NCBI GenBank assembly: GCA_003218975.1
Contig: QHPD01000105.1
Span: forward strand, 53,881 to 117,880
Source: Verrucomicrobiota bacterium
GTDB taxonomy: Bacteria > Verrucomicrobiota > Verrucomicrobiia > Chthoniobacterales > UBA10450
Direction of reading: 5' to 3'
Length of the DNA: 64,000 nucleotides
Positions 16,547-26,438 of the stretch are shown piece by piece. Position numbers and translations under genes: made by a program. The notes below the pieces were generated by a model, which searched no databases, was not told the origin of the DNA, and saw only the letters and a list, made by a program, of their open reading frames with translations. How positions within the stretch are numbered: position 1 is the first letter of the stretch; each line of letters opens with the position of its first letter.

Positions 16547-19147
16547 TCAAACCGCAAACGCGTCCGCCACGAGGCGCGCTTGCTCACGTTTGTGGCGAGT
16601 CAGCGCGCCGACGGCAGGGCTTGCGCCGGCGTCGCGACCAGCATAGGCGATTTCGCTGCAAAAGATGGTGCGCAATCGCGGTTCGATGAAATTCCAAGCA
16701 CCCATGTTTTCCGGTTCTTCCTGGCACCAGACAAGCTTCATACTCTTGGGAAATGGCTTGAGCATTTCGCGCAGCTTTTTTTCAGCCAGCGGATAAAGCT
16801 GCTCGATCCGAATGATCGCCGCATCATGAACTTTATGCTCGGTCCGATAATTCAGCAGATCGTAGTAAATTTTACCTGAGCAAAAGATCATCCGCTTCAC
16901 CTTGTCAGCGGGACCGACCTCAGGTGCGCCGAGAATTTCTTCGAACCGGCCATGAAGGAATTCTTCCGCAGGCGACGAAGCAAACTTCGCGCGCAATAGA
17001 CTTTTCGGCGTCATGATGATGAGCGGCTTGATGAAGTCGCGCTTCATCTGGCGTCGCAACACATGAAAATGCTGCGCGGCGGTGGTGAGATTGCAGACCT
17101 CGATGTTGTCCTCGGCGCATGCCTGGAGGAAGCGTTCGAGCCGGGCGCTCGAATGCTCCGGCCCCTGGCCTTCGTAGCCATGCGGGAGTAACAGCACGAT
17201 TCCGCTAGGCCGTTGCCATTTCGATTCCGCTGAAACAATGAACTGATCAATGATCGTCTGCGCGCCATTGGCAAAATCGCCAAATTGCGCCTCCCACAAG
17301 CAGAGCATCTTCGGGTAGTCGAGCGAATAACCGTAGTCGAACCCGAGCACGGCAGCCTCCGAAAGCGGGCTATTGTAAATGCAGATGCGCGCCTGTTTTT
17401 CGGCTAGGTGCATGAGTGGCACATACGGCTTGCCCGTCTTTGCGTCGTACAGGACCGAATGCCGCGTGCTGAACGTGCCGCGCGAACTGTCCTGGCCGGA
17501 TAATCGGATCGGAATTCCTTCCAACAGCAATGATCCGAAGGCGAGCGCTTCGGCGTAATGCCATTCATAGAGGCCGCCATCTTCGAAAACTTTGCGCTGA
17601 TGATCGAGCACGATGCGTTTGATCTTCGGCTGAACCTCGAAGCCTCCTGGTATATGGGTCAGACCATCGACAATAGTTTTAAGCGTCTTCTCGCTGATCG
17701 CTGTTGGCTCGGACTCGCTCGTGTATTCCGGTTGAAAGATCGCGGTGGATTCCTTGAATGCCGCTTTCTCGCTTGCCTTGCTCTTCTCGATCGCCTTTAC
17801 CTCTTCGAGCGCCATCTCCAGCCGAAGATCAAATTCAGTTTCGAGCGAGGCCTTATCGTCTTCGCTTAGGATTCCGGCCTCGAGCAATTCGCGCTTGTCC
17901 TGGCGAAAATCAAAAGCGATATCGCTAACGAATTTTACCGCCAGCGGATCGTCTCCGTTCACATGAAAAATCGGTGCCTCGATCATTTTGGCGACGTCGG
18001 TGCAATACATCGACGAACGCGCGTCTTTGGGAAGCGTGGTGAAACCAATCTGATTGTTTACCACCACGTGCACGGTGCCGCCGGTTCCGTAGCCCGGCAG
18101 CTGTGAGATGTTAAGCGTTTCCGCCACAATCCCCTGCCCTGCAAACGCAGCGTCGCCATGGATGAGCAGGGGCACTACCTTGCCCCGATGCTCGGTGTCA
18201 CCGCGAATCCGTTGGCGGGCGCGCGCCTTTCCCTCGACCACGGGGTTAACAGCTTCGAGATGGCTTGGGTTTGACGAAAGCCGAATTTCGATTTGTGCTC
18301 CGGAAGCGAGCCTGCGCACCGTGCGATAGCCCAAGTGGTATTTCACGTCGCCGTCCCCGGCTACCAGATCGGGAATGTAGTTCTCGCTGAACTCGGTAAA
18401 GATCACCTTGAGCGATTTGCGCAGAAAATTCGCGAGCACGTTTAGCCGCCCGCGATGCGCCATGCCCATGCAGATTTCCTCGACGCCGCCCTCCGGGCAT
18501 TTGTGCAGGATCGTATCCAGAGCTACCATGAGCGATTCCGCGCCCTGGAGCGAGAAGCGTTTCTGTCCGACATAGCGTTTGTGCAGGAAAATCTCGAACG
18601 ATTCGGCTTCCATCAATGCTCGCAAAAGCGCGATCTGCACAGCTCGTGGCGTCGCATGTTTGTGCGGCCGCAATTCCAAGCGCCGGCAAACCCAATCGCG
18701 GATGTGCGTATCCTGGATGTGCATAAACTCGGCGCCGATTGAATCGCCGTAGATATTCTTTAGAGCGGCGATCATCTCACGCAGCGTCATCTGCCGATTA
18801 TCCAGGAAAGATCGCGATGAAACGCGAAGATCGAGATCCTTTTCGCTGAAACCGAGTTGGTGCAGTGTCAGCAACGGGTTCTGAGGACGCTTTTCGGTTA
18901 GAGGATCTAGATGCGCGGTGGTGTGCCCGAGTGTGCGATAAGCGTAAAGGAGGCCGTCCACCCGTGATTGCAGCGCCGCCTCACGAGCTTCGGCCTCGGC
19001 ACCGTCACGTTGCGGCAGGTCTCCGAGCTCGAATCCTTCGAAAAAGGCCGACCATCCCGAATCGACCGACTGAGGATCCTCCAGCCAGCGGCGATAATTC
19101 TCCTCGATCAACGCCAGATTTGTCCGAGCTGCAATGGAAGTATGCAT
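16547..19147 (-). CDS. sucA: 2-oxoglutarate dehydrogenase E1, apparent in-frame internal deletion
   Basis: Thiamine diphosphate-dependent E1 of the 2-oxoglutarate dehydrogenase complex. The N-terminal region, MAHRGRLNVLANFL, SSNPSHLEAVNPVVEGKAR, the ThDP motif GDAAFAGQG (from about 331) to VVVNNQIGFTT (about 361-371), and the C-terminal RLSGQDSSRGTFSTRHSVL and LLPHGYEGQGPEHSSARLERF are all present. However, after HVNGDDPLAVKFVSDIAFDFRQ (ending about 416) the sequence goes directly to KRELLEAGILSED. The conserved family stretch with the RRxGHNExDEP-type motif, about 45 residues, is missing. Total length is 866 against about 930 in E. coli. The frame is intact. Either a natural deletion or an assembly artefact. 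Confidence 0.93.
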   Translation of the reverse strand: MHTSIAARTNLALIEENYRRWLEDPQSVDSGWSAFFEGFELGDLPQRDGAEAEAREAALQSRVDGLLYAYRTLGHTTAHLDPLTEKRPQNPLLTLHQLGFSEKDLDLRVSSRSFLDNRQMTLREMIAALKNIYGDSIGAEFMHIQDTHIRDWVCRRLELRPHKHATPRAVQIALLRALMEAESFEIFLHKRYVGQKRFSLQGAESLMVALDTILHKCPEGGVEEICMGMAHRGRLNVLANFLRKSLKVIFTEFSENYIPDLVAGDGDVKYHLGYRTVRRLASGAQIEIRLSSNPSHLEAVNPVVEGKARARQRIRGDTEHRGKVVPLLIHGDAAFAGQGIVAETLNISQLPGYGTGGTVHVVVNNQIGFTTLPKDARSSMYCTDVAKMIEAPIFHVNGDDPLAVKFVSDIAFDFRQDKRELLEAGILSEDDKASLETEFDLRLEMALEEVKAIEKSKASEKAAFKESTAIFQPEYTSESEPTAISEKTLKTIVDGLTHIPGGFEVQPKIKRIVLDHQRKVFEDGGLYEWHYAEALAFGSLLLEGIPIRLSGQDSSRGTFSTRHSVLYDAKTGKPYVPLMHLAEKQARICIYNSPLSEAAVLGFDYGYSLDYPKMLCLWEAQFGDFANGAQTIIDQFIVSAESKWQRPSGIVLLLPHGYEGQGPEHSSARLERFLQACAEDNIEVCNLTTAAQHFHVLRRQMKRDFIKPLIIMTPKSLLRAKFASSPAEEFLHGRFEEILGAPEVGPADKVKRMIFCSGKIYYDLLNYRTEHKVHDAAIIRIEQLYPLAEKKLREMLKPFPKSMKLVWCQEEPENMGAWNFIEPRLRTIFCSEIAYAGRDAGASPAVGALTRHKREQARLVADAFAV

Positions 19148-19223
19148 AGCAAACTTAATCTGCGACTAACAGGCGGCGGGGCAAGTTGACAGTGCGGAAG
19201 CCGCCTCGTTACTTGCTTTCGAG

Positions 19224-20402
19224 ATGAGACCTGAGAATGGAGATCTGCCCCGCGCTCTAATTAGACACACAATTTGCGCGTTCGCTGCTGCCCTCCAGAT
19301 TTGGGCGGGGTCGACACCTTGTTTTGCACAGGCGGACCCCGCCTCGGAGCCAGCGGTACTGGCCGTGGCGAAGGTATTGCCGGCAGTCGTGAATATCAAC
19401 ACTGAGCGCGTGGTCAGGCGAACGGTGCGTGATCCATTCGAGGATTTTTACGCGCAGTTCTTCGGATACGATCGCGTTCGGCCGCGCCAAATTCGTCAGA
19501 CTCTGCAAAGCCTCGGCTCGGGGTTCATTATCGATCCGGCCGGTTATATCGTGACCAACCAGCATGTCGTTGAACGTGCCGCCGATTTGAAAATTCATGT
19601 GACGACCAACGACGACAAAACTTACAACGCCCACTACATTTCGGGCGATGACAAGACCGACTTGGCGTTTATCAAGATTGACGCCAAGGAGCCCTTTCGG
19701 TTTATCAATCTGGATAATATCTCGCCCAATCTACTGGGCGAAACAGTAATCGTAGTCGGTAATGCCGTCGGCTACGGCAGCTCCATCAGCCGCGGCGTGC
19801 TGAGCGCAGTGAAACGCAACATCACCGTAGACGACATCGAATATAAAGACTTGGTGCAGACAGATGCTGCAATCAATCCGGGCAACAGCGGTGGACCCGT
19901 TATCGATATTTCCGGGCGTCTTGTCGGTATTAGCTCGGCGAAAATGGCGTTCACTCCACAGGGCGTTCCTACTCAGGGACTCGGTTTCGCTATTCCGGCG
20001 GAAGTAGTGCGGGATAGCGTCGCTCGATTCAAGAAAATTGCGCAAAAACAGACCGCAGGAAAGAAACAACCTGTAGCCAGTGACGCATCGATATCCAACG
20101 CCGAACGGTTATTTGGACTGCAGCTTCAGGATTTGAGCCAGGAATTAAGCGATGCGCTCGGTTATCCTCGAGGCGGCGTTGTGATTACAGCAGTCGAGCC
20201 GCGTAGCCCGGCAGATGAAGCGGGCGTTGAACGCGGGTTGGTCATTTATCACGTCGGAAGTTCAGAAGTAAATTCCGTGACGCAAATCGAGAAGTTGCTC
20301 AGCTCAGTGCAAAGTGGCACGACAGCCAATTTTACCATCGGTGCAATCCGGGGTAGTGGGGAAAGTCAGCAGGTCGCAACTGTAACCGTGACGGCGCGCT
20401 AA
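19224..20402 (+). CDS. degQ: DegP/HtrA-type serine protease
   Basis: A periplasmic trypsin-fold protease for envelope protein quality control. The N-terminus carries a signal-peptide-like segment (about 12-35, ending PCFAQA). The catalytic triad is His in VTNQHVVERA (about 114), Asp in DDKTDLAFIKI (about 146) and Ser in INPGNSGGPVID (about 222). A single PDZ domain follows (about 290-390). At 392 residues with one PDZ it resembles DegS in layout, but the cleavable signal suggests a soluble DegQ-like enzyme. It is divergent from sucA with 76 bases between starts. Confidence 0.92.
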   Translation: MRPENGDLPRALIRHTICAFAAALQIWAGSTPCFAQADPASEPAVLAVAKVLPAVVNINTERVVRRTVRDPFEDFYAQFFGYDRVRPRQIRQTLQSLGSGFIIDPAGYIVTNQHVVERAADLKIHVTTNDDKTYNAHYISGDDKTDLAFIKIDAKEPFRFINLDNISPNLLGETVIVVGNAVGYGSSISRGVLSAVKRNITVDDIEYKDLVQTDAAINPGNSGGPVIDISGRLVGISSAKMAFTPQGVPTQGLGFAIPAEVVRDSVARFKKIAQKQTAGKKQPVASDASISNAERLFGLQLQDLSQELSDALGYPRGGVVITAVEPRSPADEAGVERGLVIYHVGSSEVNSVTQIEKLLSSVQSGTTANFTIGAIRGSGESQQVATVTVTAR

Positions 20403-20453
20403 AAAATTGGCAACGCAAACGGCGGCTCGGTTGTCTGATGGAATTATCGCGAA

Positions 20454-21389
20454 ATGATTAAGGTCGAAAACCTGACTAAACGCTACGCGGGCCAGTCTGC
20501 GATCAAGGATTTGAACTTTGAGGTTGGCCAGGGTGAGATCATGGGATTTCTCGGTCCGAACGGCGCCGGCAAAACAACTACCATGCGCATTCTGGCGGGC
20601 TTCATGCCGCCGACGTCGGGCCGCGCCACCATCGCCGGCTTTGATGTATTTTCGCAGTCGCTTCAGGCGCGTGCCCGTCTCGGTTACATGCCGGAAAACG
20701 TGCCGCTCTACAACGATATGCGGGTGAACGAATACCTAGTTTATCGCGCGGCGCTCAAATCGGTCCCGAGCCGGCGCGTTGCGGAACGAGTCGGAGATGT
20801 AAAAGAACTTTGCGGACTCAAGGAAGTCGAGAAGCAATTGATCGGCACGCTCTCCAAAGGTTATCGTCAACGGGTTGGCTTGGCGGACGCGCTGCTGCAC
20901 GAACCGGATCTTCTCATTCTCGACGAGCCGACGATCGGTCTCGATCCAAATCAAATCCGGCAGGTGCGCGAATTGATCAAAAATTTGGGCAAACAGCACA
21001 CGATCTTGCTTTCGACGCACATTTTGCCGGAGGTGGAGATGACCTGCGGCCGCGTCATCATCATTCATAAAGGCCGTATCGAGGCGTGTGATACGCCGGA
21101 CAATTTGCTTGGTAAAATCAGGCAGGCGGGCGGTGTTGTCGTTGAGGCGAAAACAGCGTCAGACAATGGCGCTGAAGAGTTAAAAAAAATCCCTGGCGTG
21201 CGCAATGTCATGACCGCGGTCGATGGTGAATGGAAAATATTTTCATTGCGTGTGGAATCGGGTCTGGATGTTCGCGAACAAATTTTCCGGCTCGCAACGG
21301 ACCGCCACTGGGCTGTGCGCGAGCTAACTCAACGTCGAGCGACGTTGGAGGATGTGTTTGTGGAGCTCACCCATCCGGACTTGGTTTGA
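20454..21389 (+). CDS. ABC transporter ATP-binding protein (GldA-like)
   Basis: ATPase of a multi-gene ABC system. Walker A GPNGAGKTT (about 35-43), signature LSKGYRQRVGLADALL, Walker B LLILDEPTIGLDPNQ and the H-loop STHILPEVEM are intact; a C-terminal extension of about 80 residues follows. The type matches GldA and related ATPases that drive GldF/GldG-like permeases. Spacing to the permease gene is 27 bases. In Bacteroidota gldA belongs to gliding motility, but in other phyla homologous clusters occur without gliding, so transport substrate is not inferred. Confidence 0.88.
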   Translation: MIKVENLTKRYAGQSAIKDLNFEVGQGEIMGFLGPNGAGKTTTMRILAGFMPPTSGRATIAGFDVFSQSLQARARLGYMPENVPLYNDMRVNEYLVYRAALKSVPSRRVAERVGDVKELCGLKEVEKQLIGTLSKGYRQRVGLADALLHEPDLLILDEPTIGLDPNQIRQVRELIKNLGKQHTILLSTHILPEVEMTCGRVIIIHKGRIEACDTPDNLLGKIRQAGGVVVEAKTASDNGAEELKKIPGVRNVMTAVDGEWKIFSLRVESGLDVREQIFRLATDRHWAVRELTQRRATLEDVFVELTHPDLV

Positions 21390-21416
21390 AATCAACGGTA
21401 CCAGGGATATCGATCC

Positions 21417-22172
21417 ATGCATAAGTTTTACACCCTGCTCGTACGCGAAGTGCGCAGCTACTTCCACTCGCCGATCGCCTACGTAGTCCTTATCTTTTTC
21501 CTGCTGGTCGCCGGAGTGGACTTTTATTTTCAGGTCTCCTTCATGAACCAGCGTCAAGTGCAATACACGGTGCAGGAAGCGTTTTTTAATTCCGTCTTTT
21601 TCTGGTTCGCCTTTGTTTTGATCTTCCCACTCATCACGATGCGCCTGTTCGCCGAGGAATTTAAGCTTGGCACGATCGAGCCGCTCATGACTGCGCCGGT
21701 GCGCGATTGGCAGGTCGTGCTTGGAAAATTTTTCGGTGCACTGGTTTTTTATCTGGTGCTGTGGATCCCGACACTGCTGTACTTCGCGATTTTTTTGAGG
21801 ATAACGCACGAGCCGGCTGCTCATTCTGTCGGAGCGTACCTCGGTTCGTATCTAATGCTTTTATTGCTCGGTATGTTCTATCTTTCGATCGGTTGCCTCA
21901 CGTCGGTTCTGACCAAGAACCAGATCATCGCCGCGGTCATTTCTTTCTGCACGATCACGCTATTGTTTTTTCTCGGGCTAGTTCAGTACATCCTCCTGGA
22001 CGTTAGTTCCGCTACGCGCGACCTTCTCGGCTACTTTTCCGCGATCGAGCACATGGTGACTTTCTCTCGGGGCGTGATCGATACGCGGCCTATTGTGTTC
22101 TACGTCAGCATGACCATCGTGCTGCTGATTCTCACGCATCAGGCATTTCAATCTCGAAAATGGAGGCTCTGA
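21417..22172 (+). CDS. ABC transporter permease (GldF-like)
   Basis: A 251-residue integral membrane permease with six hydrophobic segments. The start KFYTLLVREVRSYFHSPIAYVV and RLFAEEFKLGTIEPLMTAPVRDWQVVLGKFFGAL-type loop (here from RLFAEEF to the VLGKFFGAL segment) are typical of ABC-2/GldF permeases. It lies between the ATPase gene (27 bases upstream) and the GldG-like gene (3 bases downstream), so all are co-transcribed. Its partner ATPase is the preceding gene. Confidence 0.88.
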   Translation: MHKFYTLLVREVRSYFHSPIAYVVLIFFLLVAGVDFYFQVSFMNQRQVQYTVQEAFFNSVFFWFAFVLIFPLITMRLFAEEFKLGTIEPLMTAPVRDWQVVLGKFFGALVFYLVLWIPTLLYFAIFLRITHEPAAHSVGAYLGSYLMLLLLGMFYLSIGCLTSVLTKNQIIAAVISFCTITLLFFLGLVQYILLDVSSATRDLLGYFSAIEHMVTFSRGVIDTRPIVFYVSMTIVLLILTHQAFQSRKWRL

Positions 22173-22175
22173 TCA

Positions 22176-23681
22176 ATGGCTGACGAGACAAAGCAGCCTC
22201 AAAAGGCCTCGGGACCAAAAAAAATCCGCCGGATTCAGATTGGTTTTAACGTTCTGGCGCAGATTGTTCTGATTTTGTTTCTGACAGTAGCGATCAATTC
22301 GATCGCTTTTAAACATTACCAGCGCTGGGATTTTTCGCGCGACCAAAAATACGCGCTCTCGGACAAAACGAAGCGGTTCCTCAAAGGAATCAAAGGCAAA
22401 ATGCGGATCACGTTTTTCTTTTCCCCCAACACGCCGATCACCGCAGACGTGCAGAACCTGCTGACCGAATACCAATATGCGGGAAAAGCAAAGATTGACA
22501 TCGAACATGTCGATCCAGAGCGCAATTTTTCCCGGGCAAAAGAGCTCTTCGACAAATACAAGGTTGTAACTGACGAAAGTCTTTTAGTGCTCGATTACGA
22601 AGGGCGCAACAAGACGGTCAAAGCTTCGGAGATGGCTGATATCGACCAAAGCGAAATGGCTTTCGGTGAAGGCCCGCGCGTCACCGCCTTCAAAGGCGAA
22701 CAGGCGATCACAAGCGCCATGATGGACTTGGTTGAAGGCAAGAAAAACACATTGGGTTACGTGGTCGGTCACAAAGAACCGCCACTTTCGGAAAACAGCG
22801 CGATCTCGATCTTAAAGACCTTCATCGAGAACGAAAACATTAGGTTCCAGGAGCTAAACCTTTTCAATCTCGATGCAATCCCATCGGAGCTGAAGACGAT
22901 TCTGATTGTTGGCCCGCAATACGATTTGTCCGATCGCGAAATGAAATTGTTGCGAGATTTTTGGGATAAACAGGGGCGGATACTGCTTCTTCTCGATCCC
23001 TCGGCCAAAACGCCCAGGCTGGACGGATTTCTCAAGGAGCTGGGCGTGAAAGTGAATGACGACCGGCTGATGGTCTTTTTGCGCACCGGGATTGAGGAAG
23101 TCGCGCTTACACGAGATGTGCAGGCGCACTTCCTTGGCGGCAGCCCGATCACAAAACGCCTGGTTGACGTGCGCGCGCTTTTCTTTGGCGGCACATCATC
23201 CCTTACACTTGAGCCGGACCGCGTTCGCACTGCGAATATTCGCATCGATCCGCTGATTCAGGCTGAGAAAGGCTATTTCGCCGAAACCGATTACAATACC
23301 GACGACCAGACAAAACTTCAGGTGGACGCGAAGCGAAACAGCAACACCACCCTGACGGTCGGGGCTGCGGTCGAGAAAGGCGCCAGTGCGGACGAGCGCG
23401 TGCAGGTGAATTCGGCGCGGCTGGTCGTGGTGAGCAACGCAGCATTCGTTCAAGATAATGCGATCACCCAGGATCAACAGGCGCTCGATTTCATCTCTGG
23501 TAGCGTGAATTGGTTGCTAAGCCGGGAGCAGTTGATCGGTATCGCGCCAAAGATTTCGAAGCCCCTCGTCTTCACCCTCACCGAAGACTCATTGCGCAGT
23601 CTCCGCTGGATCATTTTGGTTTTCATGCCGCTGATCCCAGCCGTGATCGGTGCCGTGGTTTGGTGGCAGCGTCGAGTTTGA
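22176..23681 (+). CDS. GldG-like ABC transporter auxiliary protein
   Basis: A 501-residue protein with one N-terminal transmembrane helix (about 26-45), a large extracytoplasmic part (about 60-465) and one C-terminal helix (about 472-494). Features of the GldG/ABC-type uncharacterised domain are KYALSDKTKRFLKGI, ITFFFSPNTP, VDPERNFSRAKEL, and LKTILIVGPQYDLSDREM near the middle. It likely works with the ATPase and permease encoded just before. The stop lies 15 bases before the DUF4340 gene. Transported substrate unknown. Confidence 0.85.
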   Translation: MADETKQPQKASGPKKIRRIQIGFNVLAQIVLILFLTVAINSIAFKHYQRWDFSRDQKYALSDKTKRFLKGIKGKMRITFFFSPNTPITADVQNLLTEYQYAGKAKIDIEHVDPERNFSRAKELFDKYKVVTDESLLVLDYEGRNKTVKASEMADIDQSEMAFGEGPRVTAFKGEQAITSAMMDLVEGKKNTLGYVVGHKEPPLSENSAISILKTFIENENIRFQELNLFNLDAIPSELKTILIVGPQYDLSDREMKLLRDFWDKQGRILLLLDPSAKTPRLDGFLKELGVKVNDDRLMVFLRTGIEEVALTRDVQAHFLGGSPITKRLVDVRALFFGGTSSLTLEPDRVRTANIRIDPLIQAEKGYFAETDYNTDDQTKLQVDAKRNSNTTLTVGAAVEKGASADERVQVNSARLVVVSNAAFVQDNAITQDQQALDFISGSVNWLLSREQLIGIAPKISKPLVFTLTEDSLRSLRWIILVFMPLIPAVIGAVVWWQRRV

Positions 23682-23696
23682 TCCGTCGGATCGGTT

Positions 23697-25538
23697 ATGA
23701 ACTTGAGAACGACTCTCGTTTTAGCCGTTGTTGCGTTAGGCGTCTTTGCCTACTTGAGGTTCTTTGAGATGAAGCAGCCGAGCACTGAGGAAGCCAAACG
23801 TCAGGCCCAAAACGTCCTCAACTTCGACCGGTACAAAATCAACGGCATTGTGATTCAAAACGGCGACGAGAAAATCGAACTGCGACGACGTGACACCAAA
23901 TGGCGTCTCGACACGCCGATCAAAGACCACGCCGATAGCTCGTCGGTTGAAAATCTCTTGTCGAATCTGGAAGGCTGGCGAAAGGACGCGACGATTTCCG
24001 CAAAAGAAATCGAGGCGGATAAAAATAAGCTGAACGAGTACGGTCTCGCCAAGCCGAAGCTGAAGCTCAAATTGACCGGCCCGGAAGAACTGCCGGAAAT
24101 CTTCTTCGGAAAAGACGCCGCGCTCGAAGGCAAGATGTATGTGCGCTTTGAGAATTCGAAGGAAACTTTTCTCGCCGGACAATCGATTAAGAAAGACATC
24201 GACAAGAAGCCGGAGGATTTTCGCGATCGGAAACTAACGGATCTCATCACCGCCCGGGTGTCGCGCGTCGTTCTAACGACGCCTGTCGGCGAAATCGATT
24301 TGCAAAAGAAAAACGATCACTGGGAGATTGTGAAGCCATTTCATGCCCGCGGCGACGACCAAAAGATTGCTGACCTGATCGCGCAAGTCACGACCGCCCG
24401 CATTCAACAATTCGTGGCGGATGACCGCGGCGATCTTCGCGCTTATGGATTAGCAGAGCCCCGCGGCGGAATCACGCTGTTCACGCCGGACGATAAACAA
24501 GGTCAGTTACTGCAAGTCGGAGGCGTGCCAGAAAAGGAAAAGGATCAACTGTATGTGCGTTCCGCGGCGCGCGGGTTCGTTTACACCCTCCCGAAGAAGA
24601 TCGAAGAAATTCTCAACGCGAAACCAGACGATCTGCGCGACCGTCATTTGATGCGGATCGACACAAACATTCTCGACCGAATCACCATCGACCCTCCGGG
24701 GAAAAACGAGATCATTCTCGCTCGCAAAGATAACAATTGGACGATCGTCAGTCGCAAGAACGCGCCAGCAAATTCTACCGAGGTTCGGCGTATGATCGAC
24801 ACCCTGCAAAGTGAGCAGGTTAAAAAATTCGTTGAAGACGTCGCTTCCAATTTGGCGAAGTACGGCCTCGATAAACCGCAACTGCAACTCACCCTTAGTT
24901 CGTTTGCCTCGGAGAACAGGGCTGAAACCAAAGCTGGCGAACAACCGTTTGCCACAGTCGCCTTCGGAAGCGCAGACGGCGAAAATGTTTACGCGCGGCT
25001 TACCGATGAGCCTTTTGTCGTGGCCGTCCGCCGCAGCCTACTCGATCAAATTTTCACCGATCCCGCCCAATGGCAGGATTTGGCGATCTTCAAATTTAAG
25101 CCGGAACAGATTCATCGACTGAGCGTAATGGCGGAATACGAATCGGCACTTAGGCGCGATGCAAAAGGAGAATGGGCTTGGGTAAAGGGGGACGGCCAGA
25201 TCAATCAGGCAAACTTGCAATCGTTGCTAACTACTTTGTCTAATTTGCACGCAGTCCGCTGGGTTGCCGCGGCGCCGATTGCGCGGCGCGATCTCGAAAA
25301 ACCACAACTCGCGATCACTTTTACAACGTCGCCTGACGACAAGAATTCCCACAAGCTGCTAGTTGGCAGCAAAGCTGATGCTGCAACATGGTTTGCGCGA
25401 GTTGAAGAACGCGAAGGAACTTTTGTTATCAGTGATGCCGATTTTACTAATCTGCGATTGCCGTTTGCAATTGTGCCAGGAAGTCCTAGCCCTGCCGCTG
25501 GCGCGAGCCTCTCTCCTAGCGCTACGGCGGCGCCGTAA
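23697..25538 (+). CDS. DUF4340 protein, partner of the GldFG-type ABC system
   Basis: A 613-residue protein with an N-terminal signal or anchor helix (LRTTLVLAVVALGVFAYLRF) and repeated DUF4340 units: the pattern L..YGLAKPKLKLKL (about 115), AYGLAEPRGGITLF (about 250) and KYGLDKPQLQLTLSS (about 390) recurs, each followed by a beta-rich stretch ending near a YVR or YAR motif. Such proteins commonly follow gldG-like genes. The C-terminus is Ala/Ser/Pro-rich. It is last in the cluster; role unknown, probably extracytoplasmic. Confidence 0.85.
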   Translation: MNLRTTLVLAVVALGVFAYLRFFEMKQPSTEEAKRQAQNVLNFDRYKINGIVIQNGDEKIELRRRDTKWRLDTPIKDHADSSSVENLLSNLEGWRKDATISAKEIEADKNKLNEYGLAKPKLKLKLTGPEELPEIFFGKDAALEGKMYVRFENSKETFLAGQSIKKDIDKKPEDFRDRKLTDLITARVSRVVLTTPVGEIDLQKKNDHWEIVKPFHARGDDQKIADLIAQVTTARIQQFVADDRGDLRAYGLAEPRGGITLFTPDDKQGQLLQVGGVPEKEKDQLYVRSAARGFVYTLPKKIEEILNAKPDDLRDRHLMRIDTNILDRITIDPPGKNEIILARKDNNWTIVSRKNAPANSTEVRRMIDTLQSEQVKKFVEDVASNLAKYGLDKPQLQLTLSSFASENRAETKAGEQPFATVAFGSADGENVYARLTDEPFVVAVRRSLLDQIFTDPAQWQDLAIFKFKPEQIHRLSVMAEYESALRRDAKGEWAWVKGDGQINQANLQSLLTTLSNLHAVRWVAAAPIARRDLEKPQLAITFTTSPDDKNSHKLLVGSKADAATWFARVEEREGTFVISDADFTNLRLPFAIVPGSPSPAAGASLSPSATAAP

Positions 25539-25567
25539 TCATTTAACTTCCGCGGTCAGAGACGCCA

Positions 25568-26272
25568 CTACGGCATTGGCCGCTTCTCTGCAGTATAGAT
25601 CGTGACAATGCCTCCACTGAGCGGACCGGCAGCAGCATCGCGGAAGCCATTTGCTTCCACCAAACGAACCATGGCCTCGCCGTTGGGAAATTCCTCAATC
25701 GACTCCCCCAGATAAGCGTATGCTGTTTTTTGATTGGTAAGGAAGGAACCCAGAATCGGCAAGAACCAGTGCAGATAAAGACGATAGGCTGCTCGCAAGA
25801 TTGAGAACCGAGGCAGAGAAAATTCAAGAATAAGAAGGCGCCCACCTGGCCGAAGAATACGCGCCATCTCTCGCAAGGCTGCGCCGCAATTCTCCATATT
25901 ACGCAGACCGAAGGCAACTGTGATGCAATCGACAGAAGAATCAGCAAAGGGCAATTTCATCGCGTCAGCGACGACGGTTTGGCGCAGTCCTTTTCGGTTC
26001 GCGATCTCCAGCATTTCACGCAGAAAATCAGCCCCAACGATTTGTGCCTCCGGGAGTTTCTTCTGGATTGCTAGCGCGAGATCGCCTGTCCCGGTAGCAA
26101 GATCGATAACTTCTTTTGGCCTCCAATTTGCAACGATCTGAGCCGCGCGGTTGCGCCAATAAAAATCCGCGCCGCAACTGAGAATATGATTCGCCAGATC
26201 GTAGCGCCGGGCGATAGACCCGAACATGTGCTGAACCCGCTCAGGCTGTGTGGCGATACTGGATCTAGTCAC
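25568..26272 (-). CDS. ubiE: Demethylmenaquinone/ubiquinone methyltransferase
   Basis: SAM-dependent C-methyltransferase of quinone synthesis (MenG/UbiE). Motifs: VQHMFGSIARRYDLANHILS at the start, VIDLATGTGDLAL (SAM motif I), ADAMKLPFADSSVDCITVAFGLRN, and RILRPGGRLLILEFSLPR, all diagnostic. I chose the GTG at 26272 (234 residues), which puts the start near the family position; an in-frame TTG at 26365 is the alternative. It runs convergent to the DUF4340 gene. Presence of a UbiD-family gene elsewhere in the window does not decide between menaquinone and ubiquinone; verrucomicrobia generally use menaquinone. Confidence 0.93.
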   Translation of the reverse strand: MTRSSIATQPERVQHMFGSIARRYDLANHILSCGADFYWRNRAAQIVANWRPKEVIDLATGTGDLALAIQKKLPEAQIVGADFLREMLEIANRKGLRQTVVADAMKLPFADSSVDCITVAFGLRNMENCGAALREMARILRPGGRLLILEFSLPRFSILRAAYRLYLHWFLPILGSFLTNQKTAYAYLGESIEEFPNGEAMVRLVEANGFRDAAAGPLSGGIVTIYTAEKRPMP

Positions 26273-26438
26273 TTCAAAAAAACGATCTAACGTCAACTTG
26301 TAACTTCGCGAACGCTGGTTCTCCCTCGATTTATTACGTCGATGCGGTAGCAGGGAAAGTAGCAATCAGACCTTCCAGCGTCTAGATCCTAATAAAAGTT
26401 TGTTGCTATCCTGACCAAACCCGGCTATGTGACGACCT

